From: Candidatus Auribacterota bacterium
GTDB taxonomy: Bacteria > Auribacterota > JAFGBW01
Assembly: GCA_016932965.1 (NCBI GenBank)
Contig: JAFGBW010000285.1
Coordinates: 1-12,940, forward strand
Direction: 5' to 3'
DNA length: 12,940 nt
Made by a program: the position numbers and the translations under genes
The notes under the pieces: generated by a model
Told to the model about the DNA's origin: nothing
Databases searched by the model: none
What the model saw: only the letters and a program-made list of their open reading frames with translations
Part shown: positions 6,704 through 12,940 of the stretch, piece after piece
How positions within the stretch are numbered: position 1 is the stretch's first letter
How the letters are laid out: every line of letters starts with the position of its first letter

Positions 6704-7662
6704 TTCATGTTTCCCCATCCCCGCATTATCCTGGAAAAAGCAGGACATCGTCCATGATGATGAGAGATGTGCTGATCGCCTTGATTCCTTGTGTGTTGAT
6801 GGCCGTTTATGTATTCAGGTCTCATGCCGTTTTTCAAATAGCGGTTTGCGTTGCATCCTGTCTGGCCTCGGAAGCGATCTTCTCCCTGATGCGAGGAAAA
6901 AAAATCCCTTTACGTGATGGCTCTGCAGCTGTCACGGGTGTCATCCTGGCGCTTTCCTTGCCCTGGAGTGCTCCCTGGTATGTAGGCGTGATTGGTTCTT
7001 TTGTTGCCATTGGAATCGGAAAGATCATTTATGGCGGGCTGGGCCAGAATGTTTTTAATCCTGCCATGGTCGGCAGGGCTTTTGTGATGATCAATTTTCC
7101 GGTAGCATTAGGTGCATCAGCGTATGTTTCTTCCGGAACAGGCATTCATATCATCACACAGGCCACCCCGTTGACCGCTGCCAAACTGACGGCTCAAGTG
7201 TCTGGATTATGGCCGCTTTTTCTCGGTACCTGCAATGGATCGCTTGGTGAAGTCAGCGCGCTGGCATGCCTCATCGGAGGACTCTATCTTTGCTTTCGCA
7301 GGACAGCTTCCTGGGAAATTCCGGCAGGAATTTTTCTCAGCGTCATCATACTGGGTGGAGTTGCCAATATGGTTTCCATTCATAAGCAGATCACGGTGCT
7401 GCATCATCTGTTCAGCGGCGCTCTCTTTTTTGGCGCATTCTTTATTGCAACGGATCCGGTGACAAGCCCCTTGACACCTTTGGGTAAGTGGATTTTTGGA
7501 ATAGGTTTGGGTTTTTTTATCATGATGATCCGGCTTTTCAGCGGGTATCCGGAAGGAGTCATGTTTGCCGTTTTACTGATGAACGGCTGTGTTCCGATCA
7601 TCAACCGGTATACGATCCCTGTGCCTGTTGGAGGTCCGGTTCCGGAGAAGAAGGTTTCATGA
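6700..7662 (+). CDS. rnfD: Rnf complex subunit RnfD (covalent FMN protein)
   Basis: Integral membrane subunit of Rnf with 320 residues and about nine hydrophobic segments. Family motifs are SPHY near the start, LRDGSAAVTGVILALSLP, GGLGQNVFNPAMVGRAF, and ATDPVTSPLTPLGK. Thr259 in TSPLT corresponds to the threonine that carries FMN by a phosphoester bond; ApbE adds this FMN, and an apbE gene lies downstream. The ATG at 6700 overlaps the rnfC stop as ATGA, with AGAAAGGA about nine bases upstream. The open frame extends further 5' into rnfC, but the protein start at MIHVSPSPHYP fits the family. It overlaps rnfG the same way, indicating coupled translation. Confidence 0.95.
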   Translation: MIHVSPSPHYPGKSRTSSMMMRDVLIALIPCVLMAVYVFRSHAVFQIAVCVASCLASEAIFSLMRGKKIPLRDGSAAVTGVILALSLPWSAPWYVGVIGSFVAIGIGKIIYGGLGQNVFNPAMVGRAFVMINFPVALGASAYVSSGTGIHIITQATPLTAAKLTAQVSGLWPLFLGTCNGSLGEVSALACLIGGLYLCFRRTASWEIPAGIFLSVIILGGVANMVSIHKQITVLHHLFSGALFFGAFFIATDPVTSPLTPLGKWIFGIGLGFFIMMIRLFSGYPEGVMFAVLLMNGCVPIINRYTIPVPVGGPVPEKKVS

Positions 7663-8258
7663 AAAAAGAACATCCCCTATTTTTATGTATCAAGAACAGT
7701 TATCTGGGGCAATCCTGGCTGGTGATCCTGCTTTCTATTTTTTTCGGCTTTACTCTTTCAGGGGTGCAGGCTTTTCTTCAGGAAAAAATTGATACCAATA
7801 AATCGAATCAGTCTATGCGGATCGTCCCCACGCTTGTTCCCGGTGCTGTGACTGGAAAATCCGTCACCGTGGGTGATCTGACCGTCTATGAAGCCCTCAA
7901 CCAAAATAATAAAAGAGCCGGATGGGTTATTCCGGCAAGGGGTCAGGGTTTCGCTGATAAGATTGAAATCCTGATCGGCCTGACGCCTGATGCATCCTCC
8001 TTATCCGGATTATCGGTCCTGAATCAGAAAGAAACACCCGGTTTGGGAAGCCGGATCACGGAATCTTCCTGGCTTTCTCAATTCATCGGGAAAGGAACAA
8101 CAGATTCACTGACTCCGACAAAGAATCCGGTCCCTTCAAAAAATGAAATCAGGGCCATTACCGGTGCGACCATTTCATCCTTTAGTATTTGTCAGATTGT
8201 GAACGAGAATGTGAAAAAATTCAGAGCGGAATTACGTAAACAGCAGGCAGATCCATAA
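7659..8258 (+). CDS. rnfG: Rnf complex subunit RnfG (covalent FMN protein)
   Basis: A 199-residue subunit with one N-terminal membrane helix (about residues 18-38) and a domain outside the cytoplasm. The FMN-binding domain shows the GLSVLNQKETPGLGSRI stretch and then ITGATISS. Thr171 in TGAT is the expected site of covalent FMN, attached by ApbE. The true start is ATG 7659, which overlaps the rnfD TGA; the longer open frame upstream is only the rnfD region in another frame. The spacing to rnfE is ten bases. The length is near the family norm. Confidence 0.94.
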   Translation: MKKEHPLFLCIKNSYLGQSWLVILLSIFFGFTLSGVQAFLQEKIDTNKSNQSMRIVPTLVPGAVTGKSVTVGDLTVYEALNQNNKRAGWVIPARGQGFADKIEILIGLTPDASSLSGLSVLNQKETPGLGSRITESSWLSQFIGKGTTDSLTPTKNPVPSKNEIRAITGATISSFSICQIVNENVKKFRAELRKQQADP

Positions 8259-8268
8259 AAGGTATTTC

Positions 8269-8889
8269 ATGTCAAAAGAAAATCCGACAGCTTTAGAACG
8301 TTTTATCTGGGGCATCATTCCTGAAAATCCCATTTTCAGGCAGGTGCTGGGAACGTGTCCTGCTCTTGCTGTTTCTACGGATATCAAGGCTGCACTCACC
8401 ATGACCTGCGCCACTGCTTTTGTTTTGATTTGTGCTAATACCATCATCAGCCTGATCAGGCATTTATTAAAACCCCATTTAAGGATCGTGGTATTTGTTT
8501 TGACTATTGCCAGTTTTGTGACCATAGTGGATTATTTGTTGGCCGCCTTTTATTATTCCATGAGCCTTCAGCTCGGACCTTATGTCCCCTTGATCATTGT
8601 GAACTGCATCATCATCTGCCGCTGTGAAGTCTGCGCGTCAAAACAGTCTGTCGGGGTTGCCATCTCTGATGCCATCGGCCAGTCTCTTGGTTTTGGATTG
8701 GCTTTGGTCAGCATGGCCAGTTTCAGGGAAATTCTGGGCTCGGGAACCTGGTGCGGTTTCAGGATCATGCCGGATTCCTGGCCGAATTGGGTCCTCATGC
8801 TTCTTCCGCCAGGCGCTTTTTTTGTGTTCGGCTTTTTAATCGGCGCTGTCAATTGGTTCACGTCTTTGAAGAAAAATAAATCATCATGA
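8269..8889 (+). CDS. rnfE: Rnf complex subunit RnfE
   Basis: Integral membrane subunit of 206 residues with about six helices, homologous to RnfA and NqrD. Conserved stretches are LGTCPALAVS near the N-terminus, VPLIIVNCIIICRCE in the middle, and ISDAIGQSLGFGLALVSMASFREILGSGTW. Cys30 and Cys113 are in the positions that, in solved Rnf and Nqr structures, help hold an iron-sulfur cluster inside the membrane between RnfA and RnfE. It sits between rnfG and rnfA, with gaps of 10 and 16 bases. Confidence 0.95.
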   Translation: MSKENPTALERFIWGIIPENPIFRQVLGTCPALAVSTDIKAALTMTCATAFVLICANTIISLIRHLLKPHLRIVVFVLTIASFVTIVDYLLAAFYYSMSLQLGPYVPLIIVNCIIICRCEVCASKQSVGVAISDAIGQSLGFGLALVSMASFREILGSGTWCGFRIMPDSWPNWVLMLLPPGAFFVFGFLIGAVNWFTSLKKNKSS

Positions 8890-8905
8890 AAAGGATTTAC
8901 GGATT

Positions 8906-9592
8906 ATGGATCTGATCGGACTGTTCCTTCTGGCTTTTAATGCAACCCTCATCAATAATTATGTTCTGCATTATTTTGTCGGGATCTGCGCCTATATCGG
9001 TGTTTCTAAACGGATTGAAATGGCTTTTGGCATGGGCTGCGCCGTCACCTTTGTCATGGGCGTTGCGGCGATGCTGAGCTGGAGCGCAATTTATTTTCTG
9101 TTACAGCCTGGAGCACCGCTCACTTCTTTTATTTTCAAGACCATACATCCCGGATCGGATTCTGTCGTTAATTTGAGCGTCCTGAACAGCATTGTTTCCA
9201 TTTTTGTCATCGCTAGCTCTGTTCAGCTCGTGGAAATGTATATCAGGAAATTTTTTCCGGCGTTATACAAGGCATTTGGAGTGTATCTCCCACTCATCAC
9301 CACCAATTGCGCCATTTTATTTGCCTGCATTGAGATCATGAAACATGTTGGGAAAAACGCCGTTGAACCCTGGGGACTGGACAAAGCTTTGCTCTTGGCG
9401 ATTTCAGCAGGAATGGGATTCACCTTGGCCATTGTATTGATGGCGGGGATACGGGAGGATCTGGAAAATGCCGATGTGCCTGCTCCTTTGCAGGGTCCGG
9501 GGATCACGCTCATCACAGCCGGTATTTTTGCTATGGCGTTCATGGGATTCACCGGGATTGACCGGGGTTTGGCTGTTTTATTCGGCAGATGA
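8906..9592 (+). CDS. rnfA: Rnf complex subunit RnfA, with enlarged loop
   Basis: Integral membrane subunit of 228 residues, pairing with RnfE. Conserved motifs are INNYVLHYFVGICAYIGVSKR, read as INNYVLHYF followed by VGICAYIGVSK, then YLPLITTNCAIL, ADVPAPLQGPGITLITAG, and MAFMGFTGI. Cys28 and Cys135 are the expected ligands of the intramembrane iron-sulfur cluster. RnfA proteins usually have about 190-195 residues. The extra length lies mostly after the second helix (about residues 66-90, QPGAPLTSFIFKTIHPGSDS), plus a few residues near 150. The start ATG is preceded by AAGGATTTACGGATT, with AAGG about 14 bases upstream. It is followed by rnfB after 13 bases. Confidence 0.94.
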   Translation: MDLIGLFLLAFNATLINNYVLHYFVGICAYIGVSKRIEMAFGMGCAVTFVMGVAAMLSWSAIYFLLQPGAPLTSFIFKTIHPGSDSVVNLSVLNSIVSIFVIASSVQLVEMYIRKFFPALYKAFGVYLPLITTNCAILFACIEIMKHVGKNAVEPWGLDKALLLAISAGMGFTLAIVLMAGIREDLENADVPAPLQGPGITLITAGIFAMAFMGFTGIDRGLAVLFGR

Positions 9593-9605
9593 CAAGGAAA
9601 TACAC

Positions 9606-10511
9606 ATGTTGTTAGAAATAAGCTTATTGGCAGGACTGGTGATGCTTCTTCTGGCTCTTTTTTCAGGCTATTCTCTTGGCTGGGCCAACAAGACTTTTCA
9701 TGTTGAAGTGGATCCGAAAATCGCCCAGGTCAATCATGTTCTTCCCGGTGCCAACTGCGGCGGTTGCGGCTATATCGGGTGTGCGGATTATGCCTCCGCT
9801 ATTGTTCTCCAGGGCGTTAGTGTAACGAAATGTCCTGTTGGCGGTGAAAGTTGTGCAAAAAAGATCGCTGATATCATGGGAGTAGAGGTCAAACAAAGTT
9901 GGCCGTACAGACCTGTTATTCATTGCGCCGCGAAATACCCCGACCGTTTGAAAAGGATTCCCTATGCGGGAGAAGCAACGTGTATTGCAGCTAATCTGGT
10001 ATCAGGTATACAAGGATGTGTTTATGGATGCCTGGGATACGGGGATTGTGTTGCGGTCTGTAAATATGATGCCATTCATATTGTGGACGGACTTTCTGTA
10101 GTTGATTATGAAAAATGTATCGGCTGCGGCGCCTGTGCGAAGATCTGTCCGCGGAATATCATCACCATGGTTCCTTTTAAGATGGAAAATATCGTGGCTA
10201 TTGCCTGTTCAAACAAGGATTTCATGAATGATGTCAAATCCGTTTGTAATGTTGGCTGCATCGGCTGCAAGGCGTGTGAACGTTTGAGTCCTATCTTTAA
10301 GGTTGCCAATAACCTTCCCTCCATTGACTATAACCAGTATGATCCGGGGGTCAGTTATCAGGCTGTAGTAGATAAATGTCCTCGTGAAACCATTATTTAT
10401 GTCGGCAAACCCTCTCAAAAAGACAAGGATGCTGTTTCAAAGGAAGAAGTTCCTAAACCAGTTGAAGCCCAATTCAAAACCACGGTCGATTCCACTGAGT
10501 GGCGGGGTTGA
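9606..10511 (+). CDS. rnfB: Rnf complex subunit RnfB (multi-cluster ferredoxin-like protein)
   Basis: The 301-residue subunit that accepts electrons from ferredoxin. One N-terminal membrane helix (about residues 5-25) is followed by the Fe-S domain NCGGCGYIGC (C51, C54, C59, then C76), as in other RnfB proteins. Ferredoxin-like motifs follow: CVYGCLGYGDCVAVC, CIGCGACAKICP and CNVGCIGCKAC with a later CP. This suggests at least four clusters. The C-terminal tail of about 35 residues is charged and probably disordered. The start was set at ATG 9606, preceded by AAGGAA; the upstream extension of the frame runs into rnfA. It is the last gene of the operon, followed by a hairpin and T-run. Confidence 0.95.
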   Translation: MLLEISLLAGLVMLLLALFSGYSLGWANKTFHVEVDPKIAQVNHVLPGANCGGCGYIGCADYASAIVLQGVSVTKCPVGGESCAKKIADIMGVEVKQSWPYRPVIHCAAKYPDRLKRIPYAGEATCIAANLVSGIQGCVYGCLGYGDCVAVCKYDAIHIVDGLSVVDYEKCIGCGACAKICPRNIITMVPFKMENIVAIACSNKDFMNDVKSVCNVGCIGCKACERLSPIFKVANNLPSIDYNQYDPGVSYQAVVDKCPRETIIYVGKPSQKDKDAVSKEEVPKPVEAQFKTTVDSTEWRG

Positions 10512-10535
10512 GGGAATCAATTCCCCGGATTTTTT
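10503..10535 (+). terminator. Probable intrinsic terminator of the rnf operon
   Basis: CGGGGTTGA (10503-10511) can pair with TCAA and CCCCG (10517-10520 and 10523-10527), with a two-base TT bulge and a GGGAA loop. Six T follow (10530-10535). The stem includes the last codons of rnfB. Confidence 0.6.
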
Positions 10536-10547
10536 ATGGACATTTTT

Positions 10548-10684
10548 CAACCACGAAATGCACGAAAGAAAGAAATAAAAATAAGAGAATCGCAACGGGC
10601 TTATTATTAAACAAATAAACCTGTTGCGAGATTATATTAATCTTTTTTTTCGTGTGTTTCGTTCATTTCGTGGTTTCTAATATT
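10548..10684. repeat. Intergenic repeat element with inverted CACGAAA-type arms (copy 2)
   Basis: The left arm at 10548-10574 (CAACCACGAAATGCACGAAA) and the right arm at 10650-10684 are rough inverted repeats. The right arm 10666-10684 is the exact complement of 3189-3207, and 10551-10566 is the exact complement of 3456-3471, so this is a shorter copy of the element at 3189-3478. Inside is a 10-bp stem, TCGCAACGGG (10590-10599) with CCTGTTGCGA (10620-10629), containing one G-T pair. T-rich sequence follows on both strands, so it might also terminate the convergent rnf and apbE transcripts. Confidence 0.7.
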
Positions 10685-10736
10685 CATATTCTTATGGGGA
10701 TAACACGGAATTCAGAATGCAGAATTCAAGATGCGG

Positions 10737-11810
10737 TCATTCAATGGTTGTCCACTTCTTTTTTTCCGGAAAAGACGGCAGAGGGAAGAGATATTCCATG
10801 AATCCTTTTGTATGATAAATGCGGCAATCATCCATGGTTCCCATTACCAGCATGGCATGAATTAAAGGATGTTTTTTTAGCCATACAAGTCCTTTGGGGC
10901 CTGAAATGCTTAACGCAGTTGCCCAGACATCCGCTTCGATTGCGGTAGGGGCGATCACCGTAACGGACGGGACCCTGTCAGCATTCTGATGTGTTCTTGG
11001 GTTGATGATATGACTGTAGCGTTTTCTGTTGATTTCAATAAACCGGTAATAATTCCCGCTGGTACAGACACTTTTTCCTTTCCTGGAGAATTTCAGGATT
11101 GCCCAGATTTCATTTTGAAAGGGATTCCTTACCTCCACTTCCCAGGCTGTTTTGCCGGGCAGAGGCTTGCCGTAAACCCTTAAATCACCCCCGACATTCA
11201 CCATGCCTCCCTGAAAACCCATGGATTTGAGTTTTTCAATTGCCTGGTCTACCCCTAATCCTTTGGCAATTCCTCCCAGATCCAGTCTGACAGTTGGAGA
11301 GAACTTGACTGCTTTTTGTCCGTTAAGATGGATTTGTTCCCAGGAGGAACAGTTTCTGGCTTCCTGTAATTTGTCAGGATCAGGTAATCTGTTTTCTTTC
11401 CCGGCTTTATTCCATAAAGAAATAAGAGGATAACATGTCACGTCAAAGCGGCCGTGAGTAATGAACCATGCTTTTCTGGCCTCATTCAGAATAGAAGATA
11501 ATTTGTCGCTCAGGATCATTTTTTGATTGGCAGGCAGAGAATTAAACCGTGAAAGCTCAGATTGTTCCAGATGCACACTCATCAGGGCTTCCAGTTTCCG
11601 CAGTTCATTTTCCGCTTCATGCAACCCTGTCATGGCTTTTTCATGTTCAAAAGAAGAGGCAATGACAACAAGAAGTGAATCGGTCCCCATGATCCCTGCA
11701 GGATGAGAAGAATAAAGGCGGACGGATTCCGTTTTCCGGAAAAACAGAACCGCGATGATGAGGGTTCCTGAAACTAAAAGGATGATGGATCGTTTTTCGA
11801 TGAGGTTCAT
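10737..11810 (-). CDS. apbE: FAD:protein FMN transferase ApbE
   Basis: Transfers FMN from FAD to a threonine of target proteins, forming the phosphoester-bound flavins of RnfD and RnfG. It has 357 residues. An N-terminal membrane anchor (about residues 8-25, without a lipoprotein Cys) places it outside the cytoplasm, as expected for its action on RnfG. Family motifs are GTDSLLVVIA, LEALMSVH, RFDVTCYPLISLW, RLDLGGIAKGLGVDQ, GGMVNVGGDLRVYG, SVCTSGNYYRF, YSHIINPRT and the metal-binding EADVWATALS. No strong ribosome binding site is visible before the ATG at 11810. It is convergent with the rnf operon, its expected functional partner. Confidence 0.95.
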   Translation of the reverse strand: MNLIEKRSIILLVSGTLIIAVLFFRKTESVRLYSSHPAGIMGTDSLLVVIASSFEHEKAMTGLHEAENELRKLEALMSVHLEQSELSRFNSLPANQKMILSDKLSSILNEARKAWFITHGRFDVTCYPLISLWNKAGKENRLPDPDKLQEARNCSSWEQIHLNGQKAVKFSPTVRLDLGGIAKGLGVDQAIEKLKSMGFQGGMVNVGGDLRVYGKPLPGKTAWEVEVRNPFQNEIWAILKFSRKGKSVCTSGNYYRFIEINRKRYSHIINPRTHQNADRVPSVTVIAPTAIEADVWATALSISGPKGLVWLKKHPLIHAMLVMGTMDDCRIYHTKGFMEYLFPLPSFPEKKKWTTIE

Positions 11811-11870
11811 GACTGTCAGTTTAAATTTTTAATTTTTACTCATCAATTGGATAAAAGCTGATATCATTTC

Positions 11871-12212
11871 ATGTATTATATATCCACAGCACATTTTAAT
11901 AAATTTTTTGATGGAATCAAAGACGTATACGAAGTTTATATTTCTGGAAAGAAATGGGATCATCGTTATCATCAAAAATATAACGGAGTGAAGGAAGGCG
12001 CAGTCATAGGCGAGATAAGTGCAGGGGACCCTTATTTCTGTTTTAAAGGACCACGGCCGTTCGTACAGTTTCAAAATTTTTTGTTGGAGAACGCGAGGCT
12101 GGAAATCAATTTTTTCACTGCGGAGCGGTTTGAAGTGGTCGCTTTGATATCGAAGACAATTGTTGAGAAGGGTTTTCAACAGAATTTGTCCCGCGGGACA
12201 AATTCAAAATAG
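11871..12212 (+). CDS. Doubtful small ORF, possibly a gene remnant
   Basis: The 476 bases between apbE and atpH contain an open frame of 113 codons here and an overlapping one of similar length on the other strand; neither is clearly a gene. The plus-strand product starts MYYISTAHFNKFFDGIKD and includes NGVKEGAVIGEIS. This faintly recalls the middle of bacterial sulfotransferases, but the P-loop and the later conserved parts are missing. Its last codons lie in a perfect palindrome and no ribosome binding site is evident. It may be a decayed fragment or a chance ORF. I would not assign a function. Confidence 0.25.
   Translation: MYYISTAHFNKFFDGIKDVYEVYISGKKWDHRYHQKYNGVKEGAVIGEISAGDPYFCFKGPRPFVQFQNFLLENARLEINFFTAERFEVVALISKTIVEKGFQQNLSRGTNSK
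12182..12205. repeat. 24-bp perfect palindrome upstream of the ATP synthase genes
   Basis: The sequence is its own reverse complement over 24 bases, with centre TTTGTCCCGCGGGACAAA. It could be a dimer-binding operator or a hairpin. No T-run follows on either strand. It lies 15 bases upstream of the candidate promoter of atpH. Confidence 0.7.
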
Positions 12213-12219
12213 AATCCTG

Positions 12220-12248
12220 TTGACTTTGATTAACCTTTCCCCTAATTT
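12220..12248 (+). promoter_or_regulatory. Candidate promoter for the atpH-atpA operon
   Basis: TTGACT (12220-12225) and TAATTT (12243-12248) are separated by 17 bases, a good sigma70-like match. It lies about 40 bases before the atpH ATG, with no other gene between. Confidence 0.5.
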
Positions 12249-12286
12249 CATTTTACGGTTTTTCGAGGGTTGCAGAAAGATTCATC

Positions 12287-12832
12287 ATGTTGTCTTATAC
12301 AACGGTAAAAAGATATGCACTGGGGCTTTTGGAAGCAGTCAAACATACCAAAAACCCTGAAGAAATTTTGCAAGAGTTGAAATCCGTTTCTTCCTTTTTT
12401 AAGAAAGTGGATGGACTGAATGAATTTCTTGACTGTCCCAAGATTCCCCCGGAAGAAAAAGTCAAGGCATTGGGTCTTTTGTTTAAAAAACGTCCTCTTT
12501 CTTCCATGACAGAGAATGTATTGAGACTTTTATTTCAGAACCATCGTCTTCCGCTATTGGAACAAATCATCAGGGAATGTGAAATCCTTTTTCTTGAAAA
12601 ACAGGGAAAAATCAATGCTCTGATTACGACTGTCATTGATCTTCATCCTCAGGAAAAGAAGCAATTGGTTTCTTTTTTGGAATCCAGGCTGCAAAAAAAA
12701 GTGGAGCCTGAATTCGAAAAAGACCAGCAGATCATTGCCGGGATCAAGATTCGCGTGGAAGACCAGGTCTGGGACGGTTCGGTCCGGAAAACGTTACAAA
12801 ATCTGGAAACCGATTTGATCGAAGGGAATTGA
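12287..12832 (+). CDS. atpH: F1Fo ATP synthase subunit delta (AtpH)
   Basis: Part of the stalk joining the F1 head to the membrane Fo sector through the b subunits. It has 181 residues, the standard length. The N-terminal helical domain starts TTVKRYALGLLEAV, like the usual RYAxALFE pattern. The C-terminal part has the family signature around residues 140-170: DQQIIAGIKIRVEDQVWDGSVRKTL, read as QQIIAGIKI then DGSVRKTL. No atpF or other Fo gene precedes it; instead there is a candidate promoter, so this looks like the first gene of its operon. The atpA start follows 70 bases later. Confidence 0.93.
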   Translation: MLSYTTVKRYALGLLEAVKHTKNPEEILQELKSVSSFFKKVDGLNEFLDCPKIPPEEKVKALGLLFKKRPLSSMTENVLRLLFQNHRLPLLEQIIRECEILFLEKQGKINALITTVIDLHPQEKKQLVSFLESRLQKKVEPEFEKDQQIIAGIKIRVEDQVWDGSVRKTLQNLETDLIEGN

Positions 12833-12902
12833 AAGGTTGATTTTTAACATTATTTTTCGCGTCTCAGCACGAGAATAAAAATATGATATCAGGAGATAAC
12901 AG

Positions 12903-12940
12903 ATGGAAAAAATATCAGAAGAAATAGTGGGGGTTCTGGA
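12903..12940 (+). CDS. atpA: F1Fo ATP synthase subunit alpha, N-terminal fragment (partial at window end)
   Basis: An ATG with AGGAG at 12891-12895 opens a frame running to the window edge. The first residues MEKISEEIVGVL resemble alpha subunit N-termini (usually with a pattern like IRPEEIS.IL). The gene order atpH-atpA is standard. Only 12 full codons are visible, so the call rests largely on position. Confidence 0.75.
   Translation, partial: MEKISEEIVGVL

Noticed and set aside
9468-9605. Upstream extension of the RnfB reading frame
   Set aside because: It runs through conserved rnfA codons. The ATG at 9606 gives the expected membrane helix at the N-terminus and is preceded by AAGGAA.
10686-10736. 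GAATTC-rich stretch downstream of apbE as an operator
   Set aside because: It contains GAATTCAGAATGCAGAATTC, which is only a loose mix of short direct and inverted copies with no spacing that suggests a binding site.
11829-12179. Minus-strand ORF of 116 codons between apbE and atpH
   Set aside because: It has no recognisable motif and no ribosome binding site that I could see, and it overlaps a plus-strand ORF of equal weakness.

Overview
The window comes from an anaerobic bacterium with a hydrogen and ferredoxin based energy metabolism. A member of the former Deltaproteobacteria (Desulfobacterota or Syntrophia-like) is the best guess, from the rnfCDGEAB order with a nearby apbE, the moderate GC content, and intergenic repeats of the type CCACGAAA..GCACGAAA. 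This placement is inference. No rRNA or other phylogenetic marker is present to confirm it.

Region 1 (1-3169, + strand) is hydrogenase-related. The first 66 bases encode the C-terminus of a [NiFe]-hydrogenase large subunit (DPCISCSAH motif plus a 9-residue tail that would be removed during maturation). After a gap with a perfect 16-bp inverted repeat come purU (formyl-tetrahydrofolate deformylase), a HycI-type hydrogenase maturation protease, a HypA homologue that lacks the zinc-binding domain, and a 431-residue fusion of a HypC chaperone domain to a complete HydE-type radical SAM protein. This block is the most unusual part of the window. It joins a [NiFe] maturation module to a radical SAM enzyme of the [FeFe]-hydrogenase maturase family, next to an enzyme that handles one-carbon units. 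HypB, HypD, HypE and HypF are not in the window.

Region 2 (3170-3529) is non-coding. It holds a repeat element with inverted CACGAAA-type arms and a probable terminator for the next gene.

Region 3 (3530-10535) holds a leftward NhaD/CitMHS-type sodium:proton antiporter gene. Divergent from it is a rightward Rnf operon: a small Cys-motif membrane protein, then rnfC, rnfD, rnfG, rnfE, rnfA and rnfB, tightly packed with ATGA overlaps and ending at a probable hairpin terminator.

Region 4 (10536-11810) has a second copy of the repeat, with arms matching the first in inverted orientation, then a leftward apbE. ApbE would attach FMN to the threonines seen in RnfD and RnfG.

Region 5 (11811-12940) has a poorly coding stretch with one doubtful small ORF and a 24-bp perfect palindrome. 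It is followed by a candidate promoter, atpH (ATP synthase delta subunit) and the first 12 codons of atpA.

Together the genes suggest a redox-to-ion-gradient module. Hydrogenase and ferredoxin chemistry would feed Rnf, which pumps Na+ or H+. The antiporter would exchange the two ions, and the F1Fo ATP synthase would use the gradient.
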